The notes under the pieces: model-generated
The model's input: only the letters and a program-made list of their open reading frames with translations
Told to the model about the DNA's origin: nothing
Databases searched by the model: none
Program-made: the position numbers and the translations under genes
Shown: positions 46,889 through 56,629 of the stretch, one piece after another
Layout: every line of letters begins with the position of its first letter
Position numbering within the stretch: the stretch's first letter is position 1
NCBI GenBank assembly: GCA_002914805.1
Contig: JXTB01000029.1
Coordinates: forward strand, 1,187,679-1,251,678
Direction: 5' to 3'
Length of the DNA: 64,000 bases
Source: Parasponia andersonii
Lineage: Eukaryota; Streptophyta; Magnoliopsida; Rosales; Cannabaceae

Positions 46889-47785
46889 ACCTGTTTTTTT
46901 CTTTTGGCTCTCAGGTATTCTTTCTCTGTTTTTCAAGCAAAAAAGGGCGTTCTTTCTCTGCTCATTGAGTTTATTTATACTTGCCAATTTTATTTGATTA
47001 CATGAGCTGGAAATGTTTTGGACTGGAACATATAATTGCTTGCACTCGATTCAAGTGTCTCAAAACTTTTCCTTTGTTACTTGTGTTCTTGAGTGCTTTT
47101 TTTTTTTTTTTTCTATCTTAATAACTCTTTTCTTTCGCTAAATTGGGGAGCTAATCACTTTTTCTTGATATATGAAGAAATACACATGAGTACTATGCAA
47201 CCTGCACAGCAAGATGCAGGGCCTTCCTTCAATAGCCCCTAAAAAAAAAAGAAGCATTTTTATTGTCTAGTAGAGAAAAGAAAAAGGTACAATGGCGAAG
47301 TAGGAAGAAATATGGTAAGAGAAACAATCAGCAGAAAAGTTCAGAAACTCTATAAGAAGAAGAAAAAGAATTCACATTCTCTACTACTCTTTAGTTAAGA
47401 GCACACCAGGATTGGTCTGAAGACTTAACATATGCAGTTCTACTATGCAAACTGATAATTTGAATAGAATTCAATCGAACAAGAAAAAACTATAGAAGCA
47501 ATCCACCTGAAACAAATCCAAGAGAATTTTTGGTAGATTGCCAACCTACATCCATGATTGGAACCAGATCACTGTACCTTTATCTAATGAACAAGGTACA
47601 ACTCAATGAACCAATAGGATAAGTAATTAATATAACTAACTGATGGTCTGGCTTTGCTTCCAATCTTGATTCCTGAAGTGTCTAGAAATCCACTCTTGAT
47701 GAACTACCATTAGAACATTGTCCTAAGATATTTATTTGCCGAATGCAATTTCCTGAGAACTCCAATAAACAGGTACGATCGGGGA
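46889..47785. other. Convergent 3' ends of the mTERF and FG-repeat genes
   Basis: No coding signal. The T-rich stretch at 47098-47115 may belong to the mTERF 3' UTR; sequence up to 47785 likely includes the 3' UTR of the minus-strand gene. Confidence 0.5.
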
Positions 47786-49111
47786 TCAATCTTTGTACTT
47801 TTTCTGCTGCCTGTGTTTAATCTTAACAATTCTTGGTCTATTGCACTTGTCAACACCATTACCCCGTGAGACGTTGCTCCCTTCAGAAATTGAACATCCA
47901 CCACCACTCATAGCACTAGCGGCCGAAGTTGCTCCAAAGGAAAACCCAGTTGGTGGTATTGGTGGTGAAGAGTTCAACTTGATACCAAAATCCCGAGATT
48001 TCTGTGGTTGGAAACCGAAAGAAAATGCACTAGGCATACTGCTACTGCTGGAGTTAACAAAGTTGGTCTCCGACAAGGAAGAAGAAGCACCAAGCACAGT
48101 AGAAGTTCCAAAACTAAATGATGATATAGCCGTACTGCTACTGCTGGGGCTAACCATGATGGTCTCTGACAAAGAAGAAGAAGAAGCACCAGATACTTGA
48201 GAAGTTCCAAAACTAAATGATATAGGCGTACTGCTACTGCTGGAGCTAACCATGATGGTCTCTGACAAAGAAGAAGAAGCAACAGGTACAGGAGAAGTAG
48301 TTCCAAAACTAAATGATACAGGCATGATTCTGGAGCTAACCATGATGGTGTCTGACAAAGAAGAAGAAGCACCAGGTACAGGAGAAGTTCCTAAGCTAAA
48401 TGATATAGGCTTACTGCTACTCTTGGAGCTAACCATGTTGGTCTCTGACAAGGAAGAGGAAGAACCAACTACAGGAGTAGTTCCAAAACTGAATGATATA
48501 GGCGTACTGCTACTGCTGGAGCTAACAAAGTTGGTCCCTGACAAGGAAGAAGAAGAACCAACTATAGGAGTAGGTCCGAAACTAAATACTTTCGCAGTCA
48601 TTGTTTCGGGATTGGAAAAAGGGACACCACTATTTGCGAAAACAAAGCCATTAATTGAGTTCCCGACTCCAATGGATGAACACGAATGCGATGTACTTTT
48701 GTCATTCGTTCCACTTTCCTCCTTGACAACACCATGGTCTTTCACTTTCACGTTTGAGCTTGTTTGATTGGTTGTTGGCTCCGATATTGTCGTGGATTGT
48801 GACTTTTCCTCAATCTCTACAACAAGGGGACACCTCTTGAAATCAAGATCATTCTGGATCAAATAAAGAAAAACAGCTACATTTTCATCGTTCTCTATTG
48901 CTATTCCTCTACTTGTTCCTAACTTTGGATCGAATGACATTTTGATGGACTTCATAGTTGGATCTGAACCAAGCTCTTTACATATTTTCTCCGTCAAGCT
49001 CGTGTATGTAATACCTTCCTGTACCATAATTATCTTAACTTGGTGATCCACGTACTTGTTGTTGTCATCCCATCTTCCACCATAGACAATGAAAACAATG
49101 ATCTGATCCAT
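47786..49111 (-). CDS. FG-repeat protein with a MULE-transposase-like N-terminal domain
   Basis: A single open frame of 441 residues from the ATG at 49111. Residues 1 to about 100 (IIVFIVYGGRWDDNNKY, ITYTSLTEKICKELG, PLVVEIEE) resemble the ubiquitin/PB1-like domain that precedes the DNA-binding part of plant MuDR-type transposases. Residues about 100-165 are a polar Ser/Thr linker. Residues about 165-410 contain a run of tandem units of 27-30 residues, each with FSFGT followed by a Ser-rich spacer ending in LSETxMVSSSSS. About eight FSFG or FxFG cores are present. The tail is basic (RIVKIKHRQQKK). FG cores of this sort form the permeability barrier of nuclear pores and the tail is nucleoporin-like, so a nuclear-pore-associated role is plausible but inferred. 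A leader intron is likely (donor GTAAGT at 49803, acceptor TGCAG before the ATG). Confidence 0.75.
   Translation of the reverse strand: MDQIIVFIVYGGRWDDNNKYVDHQVKIIMVQEGITYTSLTEKICKELGSDPTMKSIKMSFDPKLGTSRGIAIENDENVAVFLYLIQNDLDFKRCPLVVEIEEKSQSTTISEPTTNQTSSNVKVKDHGVVKEESGTNDKSTSHSCSSIGVGNSINGFVFANSGVPFSNPETMTAKVFSFGPTPIVGSSSSLSGTNFVSSSSSSTPISFSFGTTPVVGSSSSLSETNMVSSKSSSKPISFSLGTSPVPGASSSLSDTIMVSSRIMPVSFSFGTTSPVPVASSSLSETIMVSSSSSSTPISFSFGTSQVSGASSSSLSETIMVSPSSSSTAISSFSFGTSTVLGASSSLSETNFVNSSSSSMPSAFSFGFQPQKSRDFGIKLNSSPPIPPTGFSFGATSAASAMSGGGCSISEGSNVSRGNGVDKCNRPRIVKIKHRQQKKYKD
48030..48600 (-). repeat. Coding minisatellite encoding the FSFG units
   Basis: About six tandem copies of an 80-95 bp unit. 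On the plus strand each reads as GGAGCTAACCATGATGGTCT-type sequence, then GACAAAGAAGAAGAAGC, then GTTCCAAAACTAAATGATAT. Copies differ in length by multiples of three, so the protein frame is kept. Such repeats tend to vary in number between alleles. Confidence 0.85.
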
Positions 49112-49113
49112 AT

Positions 49114-49803
49114 CTGCATTCGAAACAATGAATTTGATTTCTCCTCACAATAAGCATCTTAATTAAAAAATAATAACAACTTCACATATACAGGGAAATG
49201 GATATCAGCAATACGAAAAAGAAAAAGAAAGATATATTTACAAATTAATACTATGCAGGGTATACAATGATTTTACATATTGTATCATACACAGTCCATC
49301 GTAAATTCTTTATGATTGAAGTTTTAATAAGAATTGTTTATAGTGTATGTTAGCAGTGACAGATGAGATATCAATAAATACAACGAGACTACCTTACAAG
49401 GGACATAATTATCAACATCACGCTTTCAGTATAACAAATATGTTTATAGTATGAAAGGGATGAATAATAACATAAAAACCTGAGCCTGAAAAACAAAAAA
49501 GATAGTTTATAAAATTGTCAAGCCATTGATATACTATGAAGAAAAAATAATGTCTCCAATACACACAGTACTTGTAACACTACGAAATATGAATAATATG
49601 TGTCTTTGTCCAAGTCAAAAAAGCAAATAGGAAGAAAGCCATGTAACAACTATATGATTTCTCATATGACGTATGTCATAAATATCAGTCTCTAGTAAGG
49701 TCGCAGAGGACACAATTGCACCTCCTGATTTCCAGCAACTCCTATTTTTTGTTATTATATCAATGGAAATTAATGAATATGATATGGCTATCAAGTACTT
49801 ACC
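49114..49803 (-). other. Probable 5'-UTR intron of the FG-repeat gene
   Basis: On the minus strand CTAGTAGG|GTAAGTACTT at 49803 is a near-consensus donor and TTTCGAATGCAG an acceptor just before ATATGG. The exon upstream (to about 50030) has no ATG-started frame and would be leader. Inferred from splice signals. Confidence 0.5.
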
Positions 49804-50105
49804 CTACTAGTGCAATCTGCCAGCTAGCTACTACAGGAACGTTTTCTGGAAAAAAAAAAAATGGTTGAACAACTTTTGGGAAAATTCTTCTCCCGTTGTG
49901 ATCGACACGGGACTTAAAATATGGTCGCAGCGGCGAGATATACGGCTCCGGGAACTTCTCTTGGGAGAAGGGAGAGTGTGCCGTTGGGTTTTTATTCAAG
50001 AATGCTTGTGTGGTTAAAGTAGTGGTCACCTTAGATATTCACTTTTAAAAAGTGATACTTAAGTATGAATTAAGTATGAAGGAGGAAAAAAAAAAGGGTG
50101 AATTG

Positions 50106-50443
50106 TTAACCAAAAAAAAAAAAAAAAACTTTTAAATTTGAGTTTTTTACGATTTAAATCTTGAAGTTTTGTTTCTGTAAAATAATATCCTAAAATTGAG
50201 AATTTCTGAAAATTAATACTATGGATAAATTTTTTTGACCAATTTAAGCAACCAAAAAATAATAATATTTTTTGTAAAAACTAAATTAATTAATCTTTAT
50301 TATTCTTCTTAATTTTAAAGATATTATTGTATTTTATCAGTAAAAATTATTCAAAAAATCAAGTATTAATTTTCAGAAATTCTTAATCTCAGAGTATTAT
50401 TTTTCGACTTCAGGGTATTTTTTTGCGATTATGCGATTATTCC
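50106..50443. mobile_element. MULE-type MITE, older copy
   Basis: Long inverted arms: CTGTAAAATAATATCCTAAAATTGAGAATTTCTGAAAATTAATACT on the left is mirrored by AGTATTAATTTTCAGAAATTCTTAATCTCAGAGTATTATTTT on the right. It is the same family as 52261-52616. Ends and target duplication are blurred, so limits are approximate. Confidence 0.6.
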
Positions 50444-52260
50444 AAAGAAAAAAAATTAGTATATACGTTTGTATTTATGAAATAGCACAAAAAATTAAAA
50501 CACCTATCCCACTTTTTTTAAATAGAAAAAGTAAATAAATAAATAAATAAAATCATCTTATATATATCATGCAAATTTTCAGAAAGGGGGCTACTTCTAG
50601 GATGAGTGGAACTATGTCATTCTAACTTTATCTTGTGACCAAATATTAATTTCCAATAAAAAAAAAAAACAGAAGGGGGTTTGCCCACGGTCGATGTGGC
50701 ACTTTCCAAAGTACAGAATCCTGTCTTTGCTTGTCTTCCTTAACTAAGAAGGATCTATGGGAAATTAATAGGGAGGTGGTGGTCTCAGCCAGCAACTCAT
50801 TCGGAAACTTCATATAAAAATCTAAACATCTTTTGATTACTCATCTGGTGGACTTGACATCTCTTCTTACAATAGAAGGTTTCTTGTGTTGATTATTATG
50901 TGATCAATGATCATGTGATGGTTGTCATGGCGAAATTCAAAAAATAAAACTAGCATTATAGACACATAACATAGGCACCAAAAACAAACAAGTTTTGTGC
51001 TCGTAAAATATGAAAGACAAGATTGAGATTGTACCTCTTGATGACCGAGTTTAATGTGTCTTAAGATATCTCACGCTAGTTCGGACTATGGTCAATGCTG
51101 TTTACTATATTATGTAGATGGAAACCTTGTATACTGCAAAAAAATATAAAATAGATAAGAACAAGGAAACACAAAAGAACAATAATGAAAAAAGAAAAGC
51201 ACAAGAGATTCTCTTTCTAACGTGTTTTTCTTCCTTTTCAAAGTACTCAAGAACGCACTAAATTTTTCTTAGAAAATATTTTCTCACAGTGCTTTTCATT
51301 TTTTTTTTTTTTTTTGAGGTACAGTGCAGAGAAAATTCGTACTGTGTATTTATGATGCTGAAACCCTTGGACTATCCAATTTTCTTTCATAAATACAATA
51401 AATTATCAAACATATATCCACGAGCAATCCCAATAATCCCAGTCTACACCTTCATTTCCCATTTAAATGGTGATTCGAATTTCGAATGATTATATATTTA
51501 ATTATGTTAGGGGAAAAAAAAAAGATTTTCAATTAGTAAGTAGTTCAGAATTCCTAGAGTCGATAGAATTAATTTTATATAGATATCCTTCCAATTATCT
51601 TGCTTTCCCAAAATCCCTCGGGAAATCAAATTGGATATTATATTAATGATAAATTGCCAAAAAAAAAATTTAATAAATCGTCAAATAACTCCAAATAATA
51701 CTTACTAAATTTGAATTGTATTCTAAATTAATTACAATAATAATTTAAAATTGAAATAAAGCAACTTTGATTAATCACAATTCCCATAATAACAAAAGTT
51801 GTCTCATGCGCATGACATAATAAATAAAATAATGTCACAAACCTAAGCCCTCTCGAAAAGGACATGGCTAAGACTAACTTTGGCCAAAATGAGTTTATTT
51901 GTAAATTTGTTTTCAACAAATTATAGCTAAAAATTTCTTGATTATGAAAAAAATCATTAATTATGACATTTTGAGGGTTTTTTATAGTCAATAAGCTTTT
52001 GAGGGTAAGTCAAAACAGTTTTTATACTCTTAAAAATATCATTAGAAAACATTCACAAAAAAATCGTTTTGTTCTTACCTAGTCGTACCCATTTCGTTCT
52101 CCGTACCGGGTCAGATTCAGTCTTGGGCTATAAGGGCCAACTTTGCATTCAATCTTTTGAACTTGTAAGCAATACAACAGGTTTATGGGCTAGTTTGGAT
52201 TATTGGGCACATACATTAGGGACTTCAGTAATTAGATCTAAATATATATATATTTTTTTA
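50444..52260. other. AT-rich spacer, no gene seen
   Basis: No coding region, RNA gene or clear repeat recognised; poly-A/T tracts at 50655-50670 and 51299-51317. Confidence 0.5.
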
Positions 52261-52616
52261 GGGATAACCGTAAAAAAATACCCTGAAGTTAAAGTATTCT
52301 ATAATTTAAATTCTGAAATTTGGACTATGTAAAATAATACTTTGAGATTACGAATTTTTGAAAATCATTAGTTGATTTTTTGAATAATTTTAACTGATAA
52401 AATACAATAATATCCTCAAAATTAAGATGAGTAATATAAATTAATCTAGTTTTAATGGAAGACATTATTTTTTTTCCCAAAAATTGGTCAAAAAATCTGT
52501 CCAAGATATTAATTTTCAGAAATTCTTAATCTCGAAGTATTATTTTGCAAAGTCTAAATTTCAAGGTTTAAATTGTAGAATAGCCAAATTTTAGAGTATT
52601 TTTTTTGTAATTATCC
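52261..52616. mobile_element. MULE-type MITE with a perfect 9-bp target duplication
   Basis: The left end GGGATAACCGTAAAAAAATA pairs with the right end TTTTTTTTGTAATTATCC, and inverted similarity continues for more than 100 bp on each side. ATTTTTTTA flanks both ends (52252-52260 and 52617-52625). Long inverted repeats with a 9-bp duplication are the hallmark of Mutator-like elements. No transposase frame. Confidence 0.8.
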
Positions 52617-52639
52617 ATTTTTTTATTACATCTGTTAGT

Positions 52640-52745
52640 GTTAGTGGTTATAGTTGGTATGGAAAGGGATGAGACGGCGTTTGAACCATGCACCTCTTGG
52701 AGAGCAAGAGGAGCTTTGGCTCCAAAGCCTCGGGGTATAATTAGA
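52640..52745 (-). repeat. Possible SINE remnant
   Basis: The minus strand has GGTTCAAACGCCGTC, like a pol III B box, downstream of a GGCTTTGGAGCCAAAGCTCC hairpin. No convincing A box or tail, so this is tentative. Confidence 0.35.
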
Positions 52746-53428
52746 CCTAAATTAGCCTAATTATTTTCCCCAAATCTACACCAATAAAAACAAGGCCTTT
52801 TTTTTTAATAGCATAGCAGATCTAAAATTTGAGTTTCCAAATATATCAGCAAATTGATAACTTTACAAATCTAGCAATTTTGAATCCTAAATGTCTAAAT
52901 ATACCCATAAGTTTTATTAAATTAAAAATAAACCAAAGATTAAAAAAAAAACAAAAACAAAACGAAAGGACAGAGAAGAGAAGAGAACATGAACAACAGG
53001 GAAGGAGACCTTTTTATAAGGTGTATTTTAAAAAAAAAAAAAAAGAAAAAAAATCTATTTCTCTTTTTTTTTTTTTTTAAATTTGTTTTGTTTGGATTTT
53101 GGGTTAATTTTAACAATAAGCTTTGATCAATTAGCAAATGCAACGGAGATTTCTTCGAGCTTGGGATATGGATATCGAAAATAGAAAGGAAAAGACAACT
53201 AATGAAGATAATCAACTAATTAAATTTGAGTAAAGAAAATAGTCAATCAGTTGATAAGTGTACTTATCAATTACTTTATAATTATCAACTATTCTAAGGA
53301 AAAAAAAGAAAAGAAAAGGAAAAAGCCGTTCAATGAAGATAATCTACTAGTTTCAATCCCAAGTGTAAGGAAGATAATCGATGGGTTTATAAGTGTAATT
53401 ATCAATTAGTTTATAATAAACTAGTCTT

Positions 53429-53431
<3 letters not shown>

Positions 53432-53459
<28 letters not shown>
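53432..53459. repeat. (AT)n microsatellite
   Basis: AT run within the tandem array, at the left edge of the first MITE copy. Confidence 0.9.
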
Positions 53460-53461
<2 letters not shown>

Positions 53462-53463
<2 letters not shown>

Positions 53464-53695
53464 TACCAATTCGGTAAGTATTTTTTCTTCTTACATGTAG
53501 ATATTGTTTTAGTAAATTAAAGTTAATAATACATATTTTTTTATAATAAAAAGTAAGAGAAATAAATAATATTTATAATATACGTTTTTTCATGTACATC
53601 ATTATAGTCGTTGGATTAATAGATGATGATCTAATGGCTAAAAATAAATACTTATACATAGGTAAAACAAAAAATACCTACTAGATTGACAACTT
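53462..53695. mobile_element. MITE, copy 1 of a local pair
   Basis: TACCAATTCGGTAAGTATTTTTT on the left faces AAAAATACCTACTAGATTGACAAC on the right. It aligns along its length with 53861-54106, for example CATGTACATCATTATAGTCGTTGGAT against CATGCACTTCATTATAGCCATTAGAT. Both copies are followed by ACACACTTAATGAAG, so a larger segment was duplicated. Confidence 0.6.
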
Positions 53696-53726
53696 ATATA
53701 TATATATACACACTTAATGAAGGCGA

Positions 53727-53841
53727 ACTGGGATTAGCTCAGTTGGTTTAAGGCTTGAGGAATGTGTGTGTGTGAGTTTGAGAGGGTCAAGAATTCAAAC
53801 CTTGGTAGAGTGTGTGTTATTTTCCTTTAATTTTTTTTAAT
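53727..53841 (+). mobile_element. tRNA-derived SINE
   Basis: GATTAGCTCAGTTGG at 53732-53746 resembles the tRNA A box and GGTCAAGAATTCAAACC at 53785-53801 a B box, about 40 bp apart, followed by a T-rich tail. This is SINE structure; the spacing, arms and tail exclude a working tRNA gene. Confidence 0.65.
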
Positions 53842-53860
53842 ATATATATATATTTATATA

Positions 53861-54106
53861 GGGCACCAATCCAGTAGGTATTTTTTTTTTTTTACCTATG
53901 CATAGGTATCAATTTGGCCAATGAAAATTTAACATGCACATTTTTTTATTGTAAAATGTAAGAGAGAGAAAGAGCATTAATGATGCACGTCTTTTCATGC
54001 ACTTCATTATAGCCATTAGATCACCATTAGATGGTGATCCAACGGCTAAAAAAAATTACCTACCCATAGGTAAAGAAAAAAAAATACCTATTGAATTGGC
54101 AACCAT
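53861..54106. mobile_element. MITE, copy 2 of a local pair
   Basis: The left end GGCACCAATCCAGTAGGTATTTTTT and the complement of the right end GGTTGCCAATTCAATAGGTATTTTT form long inverted repeats, with ACCTATG-ATAGGT just inside both. Same family as 53462-53695. Confidence 0.65.
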
Positions 54107-54740
54107 ATATATATATACACACTTAATGAAGATAATCAACTAGTTTTATTCCTAAGAGTAAACAAAACACAACTAATTTCAATACTATGTGAAAGGAAAA
54201 TAGTCAACTAGGAGATAAGTATAATTATTTTTTGGTTGATTATTATGAACTAGTGGATAATTAACTAGCCTAAGAGTAAAGAAAGAGTCAACTAGTTTCA
54301 ATACTATGTGAAAGGAAAATAGTCACCCAGTATATAAGTGTAATTCTCAACCCTTTTATTATATGAACTAGTTGATAATTAACTAGCCTAAGGAGAAAAA
54401 AAAGGTAGACATTTAATGAAGATAATCAACTAATTTCAATACTCAACTGGTTTCTAAGTGCAATTACTAGTTAGTTTATAATAAAGTTGTTTAAGGAAGA
54501 AAAAAAGGTTTAAAGAAAATAATCAACTAATTTTATTCCTAAGAACAAAGAAAATAATCAACTAATTACATTCCTACATAAAAGAAAAATAATCACCTAG
54601 TGGATAAGTGTAATTCTTAACCTGTATATAATTATAAACTAATTGATAATCAACTAGTCTTGAGAAGAAAATAGTAAACGGTAGATAAGCGTAATTCTCA
54701 ACTAGCTTATAACTAAAATTAGTTGATAAACTGACAAAAA

Positions 54741-55435
54741 CAAATAGTCAAATGGTATGATGGGAAAGAACAGATTTAAAAATTCATTATAAAAACTAGT
54801 ATAGTGGTACAAAAATAGAATGAAATTGCTATAACTAAAAACATGATCTATAAAGTGTTATTGGTAGTAATTTCTTTAAAAACATGAATTGAACTCCGTT
54901 ATGTTATTACTCAAAAAAATATTAGGCTCAGATAAAGTTGATCTCTATATTTTAATCTTTTTACCATGTTATAATTACATTGACATCTCAATCTCAGTTG
55001 TCCAGTCAATTTAATCATACCTTATTCCTTGACTCTTGTTGGTTTTATTATTTATTTATTTTTATTTTATTTTTTTTACTAAGGATCACTTTCAACCTAT
55101 TAATTAGACATGCTGACAGTTCTAGCCACAATTTTTAGAAAGATATGAAAAATTGCCAAAGGACATATTTATACAAATTTCATATCGTCCATTTATAACT
55201 AGCACTTTTCACAAGTGCCTCCTACCAAACTACTGGGTATATTAACTACATAATCAGAGCTTCACCCATTAGTAAATCAAATGGTACAATATGAATAAAT
55301 ACGAACTTATATTTAACGTGGGATTAAGAAAATGGTATTATCAATGCCAAAGAGATTTAATTGTTTGTTATTAATAGTTTATGAAATCTTCATTTATTGA
55401 TCCAATTCAATAAATTTATATGGATTAGGGCTGAT
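54741..55435. other. AT-rich spacer, no gene seen
   Basis: Nothing recognisable beyond poly-T and TATTTAT tracts. Confidence 0.5.
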
Positions 55436-55988
55436 AATTTTCTATAAAACATAATGATATGACTCAAAAATGGCACAAAATAAATAGATTTAGGTTACCT
55501 ATTTAATTTTTTGTCAATTTTAAGTTGATATGTGTAATACGTATAATAAATATGCAGATTTTAGGTCAATCCACTTAACTGAAAAATGACATGTGTAACT
55601 TGTTTAATTAAACGAGTAATTTTCGTGTCGTGTTAACACGCTACTAATACGACATATTTATTGATATTTTGAAGTTTTAAATATGATTTTGATTAATTCT
55701 AAATATATTTACAAGTATAAAATTGAATTAATTATAATTATGTTAAGTTAGAATAATCGTGTCAATTTTGAATAATCGTGTCAAACATATCATAATATGA
55801 TACATGATATATTTATTAAATGAGTTGAATGTGTCATGTTGTGCTACACATGTATTAATCATGTCATATTTGAGTTTAAGTTTTTGATACATATATTAAT
55901 TGTATTGTGTTCGGGTTGGAGTGCAATCGTGTCGTATCGTAATCAGTTCGACCCGAACACCATACGATAACACGAATCGTCAGTCCTA
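55436..55988. mobile_element. hAT-type MITE, about 553 bp
   Basis: Starts TAGGGCTGATAATTTTC and ends in the complement of TAGGACTGACGATTCGTG. Internal GTGTCGTGTTAACACG, GACCCGAACACCATACG and CGATAACACGAAT motifs are typical of a widespread plant hAT MITE. Target duplication not clear. Confidence 0.65.
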
Positions 55989-56629
55989 ACTATGATCAAT
56001 ACATTTATTACATTTAAAACAAAAAACCTAACTTATTTTATTAACTGTGAACACTTTATTTAATCACAAGATAATTTATCCCTATTTATTCTGTGAATCT
56101 AGCTTATGATCACACAGATGCACATGACGTGATTAAGTGGACTTATGTTCAATCGCATTTATGCAGAAGGGCATAATAAAATATCTTACAAATTTTTTTA
56201 ATTTCTATATATGTTTATTATGCTTATACATCCAACATGTTGTTTAATGATGATGTTATTACTAATTATGCCCAAAAATAGTTGCAATAAATATGGGGGT
56301 TAGCTTCTATGAGAAAGGTCTGCATGAACAAAAGATTAGTGTAAAGACACTAAAGAGACATTATGCAGAGCTTCAATGGCTTCTTCTTGAATCTCCTGAA
56401 ATTAATCTACTTCTTTCATAGGCCAGAGAAAGATAAGTTAGAATATTTTACATCTGGAAATTAGTGCTTGCATTCAAATGTGGGAATGAACCATGGAACT
56501 CAAAATCTTTTGAGAGTTGTGGCAGCAATATTTGAATAAGTTGTTCTGTGGAAAGAAATGTAGTTAAGTTTTGAAGTAATCGAAGATTATGCCTGTAGTG
56601 AATTTTATGTTCTTCTATATTTTTTGAAT
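55989..56629. other. 3' flank of the plastid-type gene
   Basis: AT-rich; the right-hand part (about 56330-56629) is likely its 3' UTR. No gene. Confidence 0.5.

Larger units (their letters stand above)
53210..54740. repeat. Degenerate tandem array built on AATCAACTAGTT
   Basis: A loosely repeated unit of roughly 100-150 bp recurs about eight to ten times. It contains AATCAACTAGTTT, AAGGAAAATAGTCA, GATAAGTGTAATT, TTATAATTA-GAACTAGTTGATAAT and an A-rich run. Two MITE copies and a SINE interrupt it. No coding. Looks like an old local minisatellite. Confidence 0.65.

Noticed and set aside
47793-48767. Plus-strand and alternative minus-strand frames over the FG repeats
   Set aside because: Repeat-derived shadows of the 441-residue protein; their repetitiveness mirrors the coding minisatellite.
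49799-50029. Minus-strand frame of 76 codons before the FG-repeat gene
   Set aside because: It starts with GTG and ends at the leader intron donor; more likely 5' UTR.
53732-53801. tRNA gene (A and B box present)
   Set aside because: Wrong spacing, no acceptor stem and a T-rich tail; better explained as a SINE.
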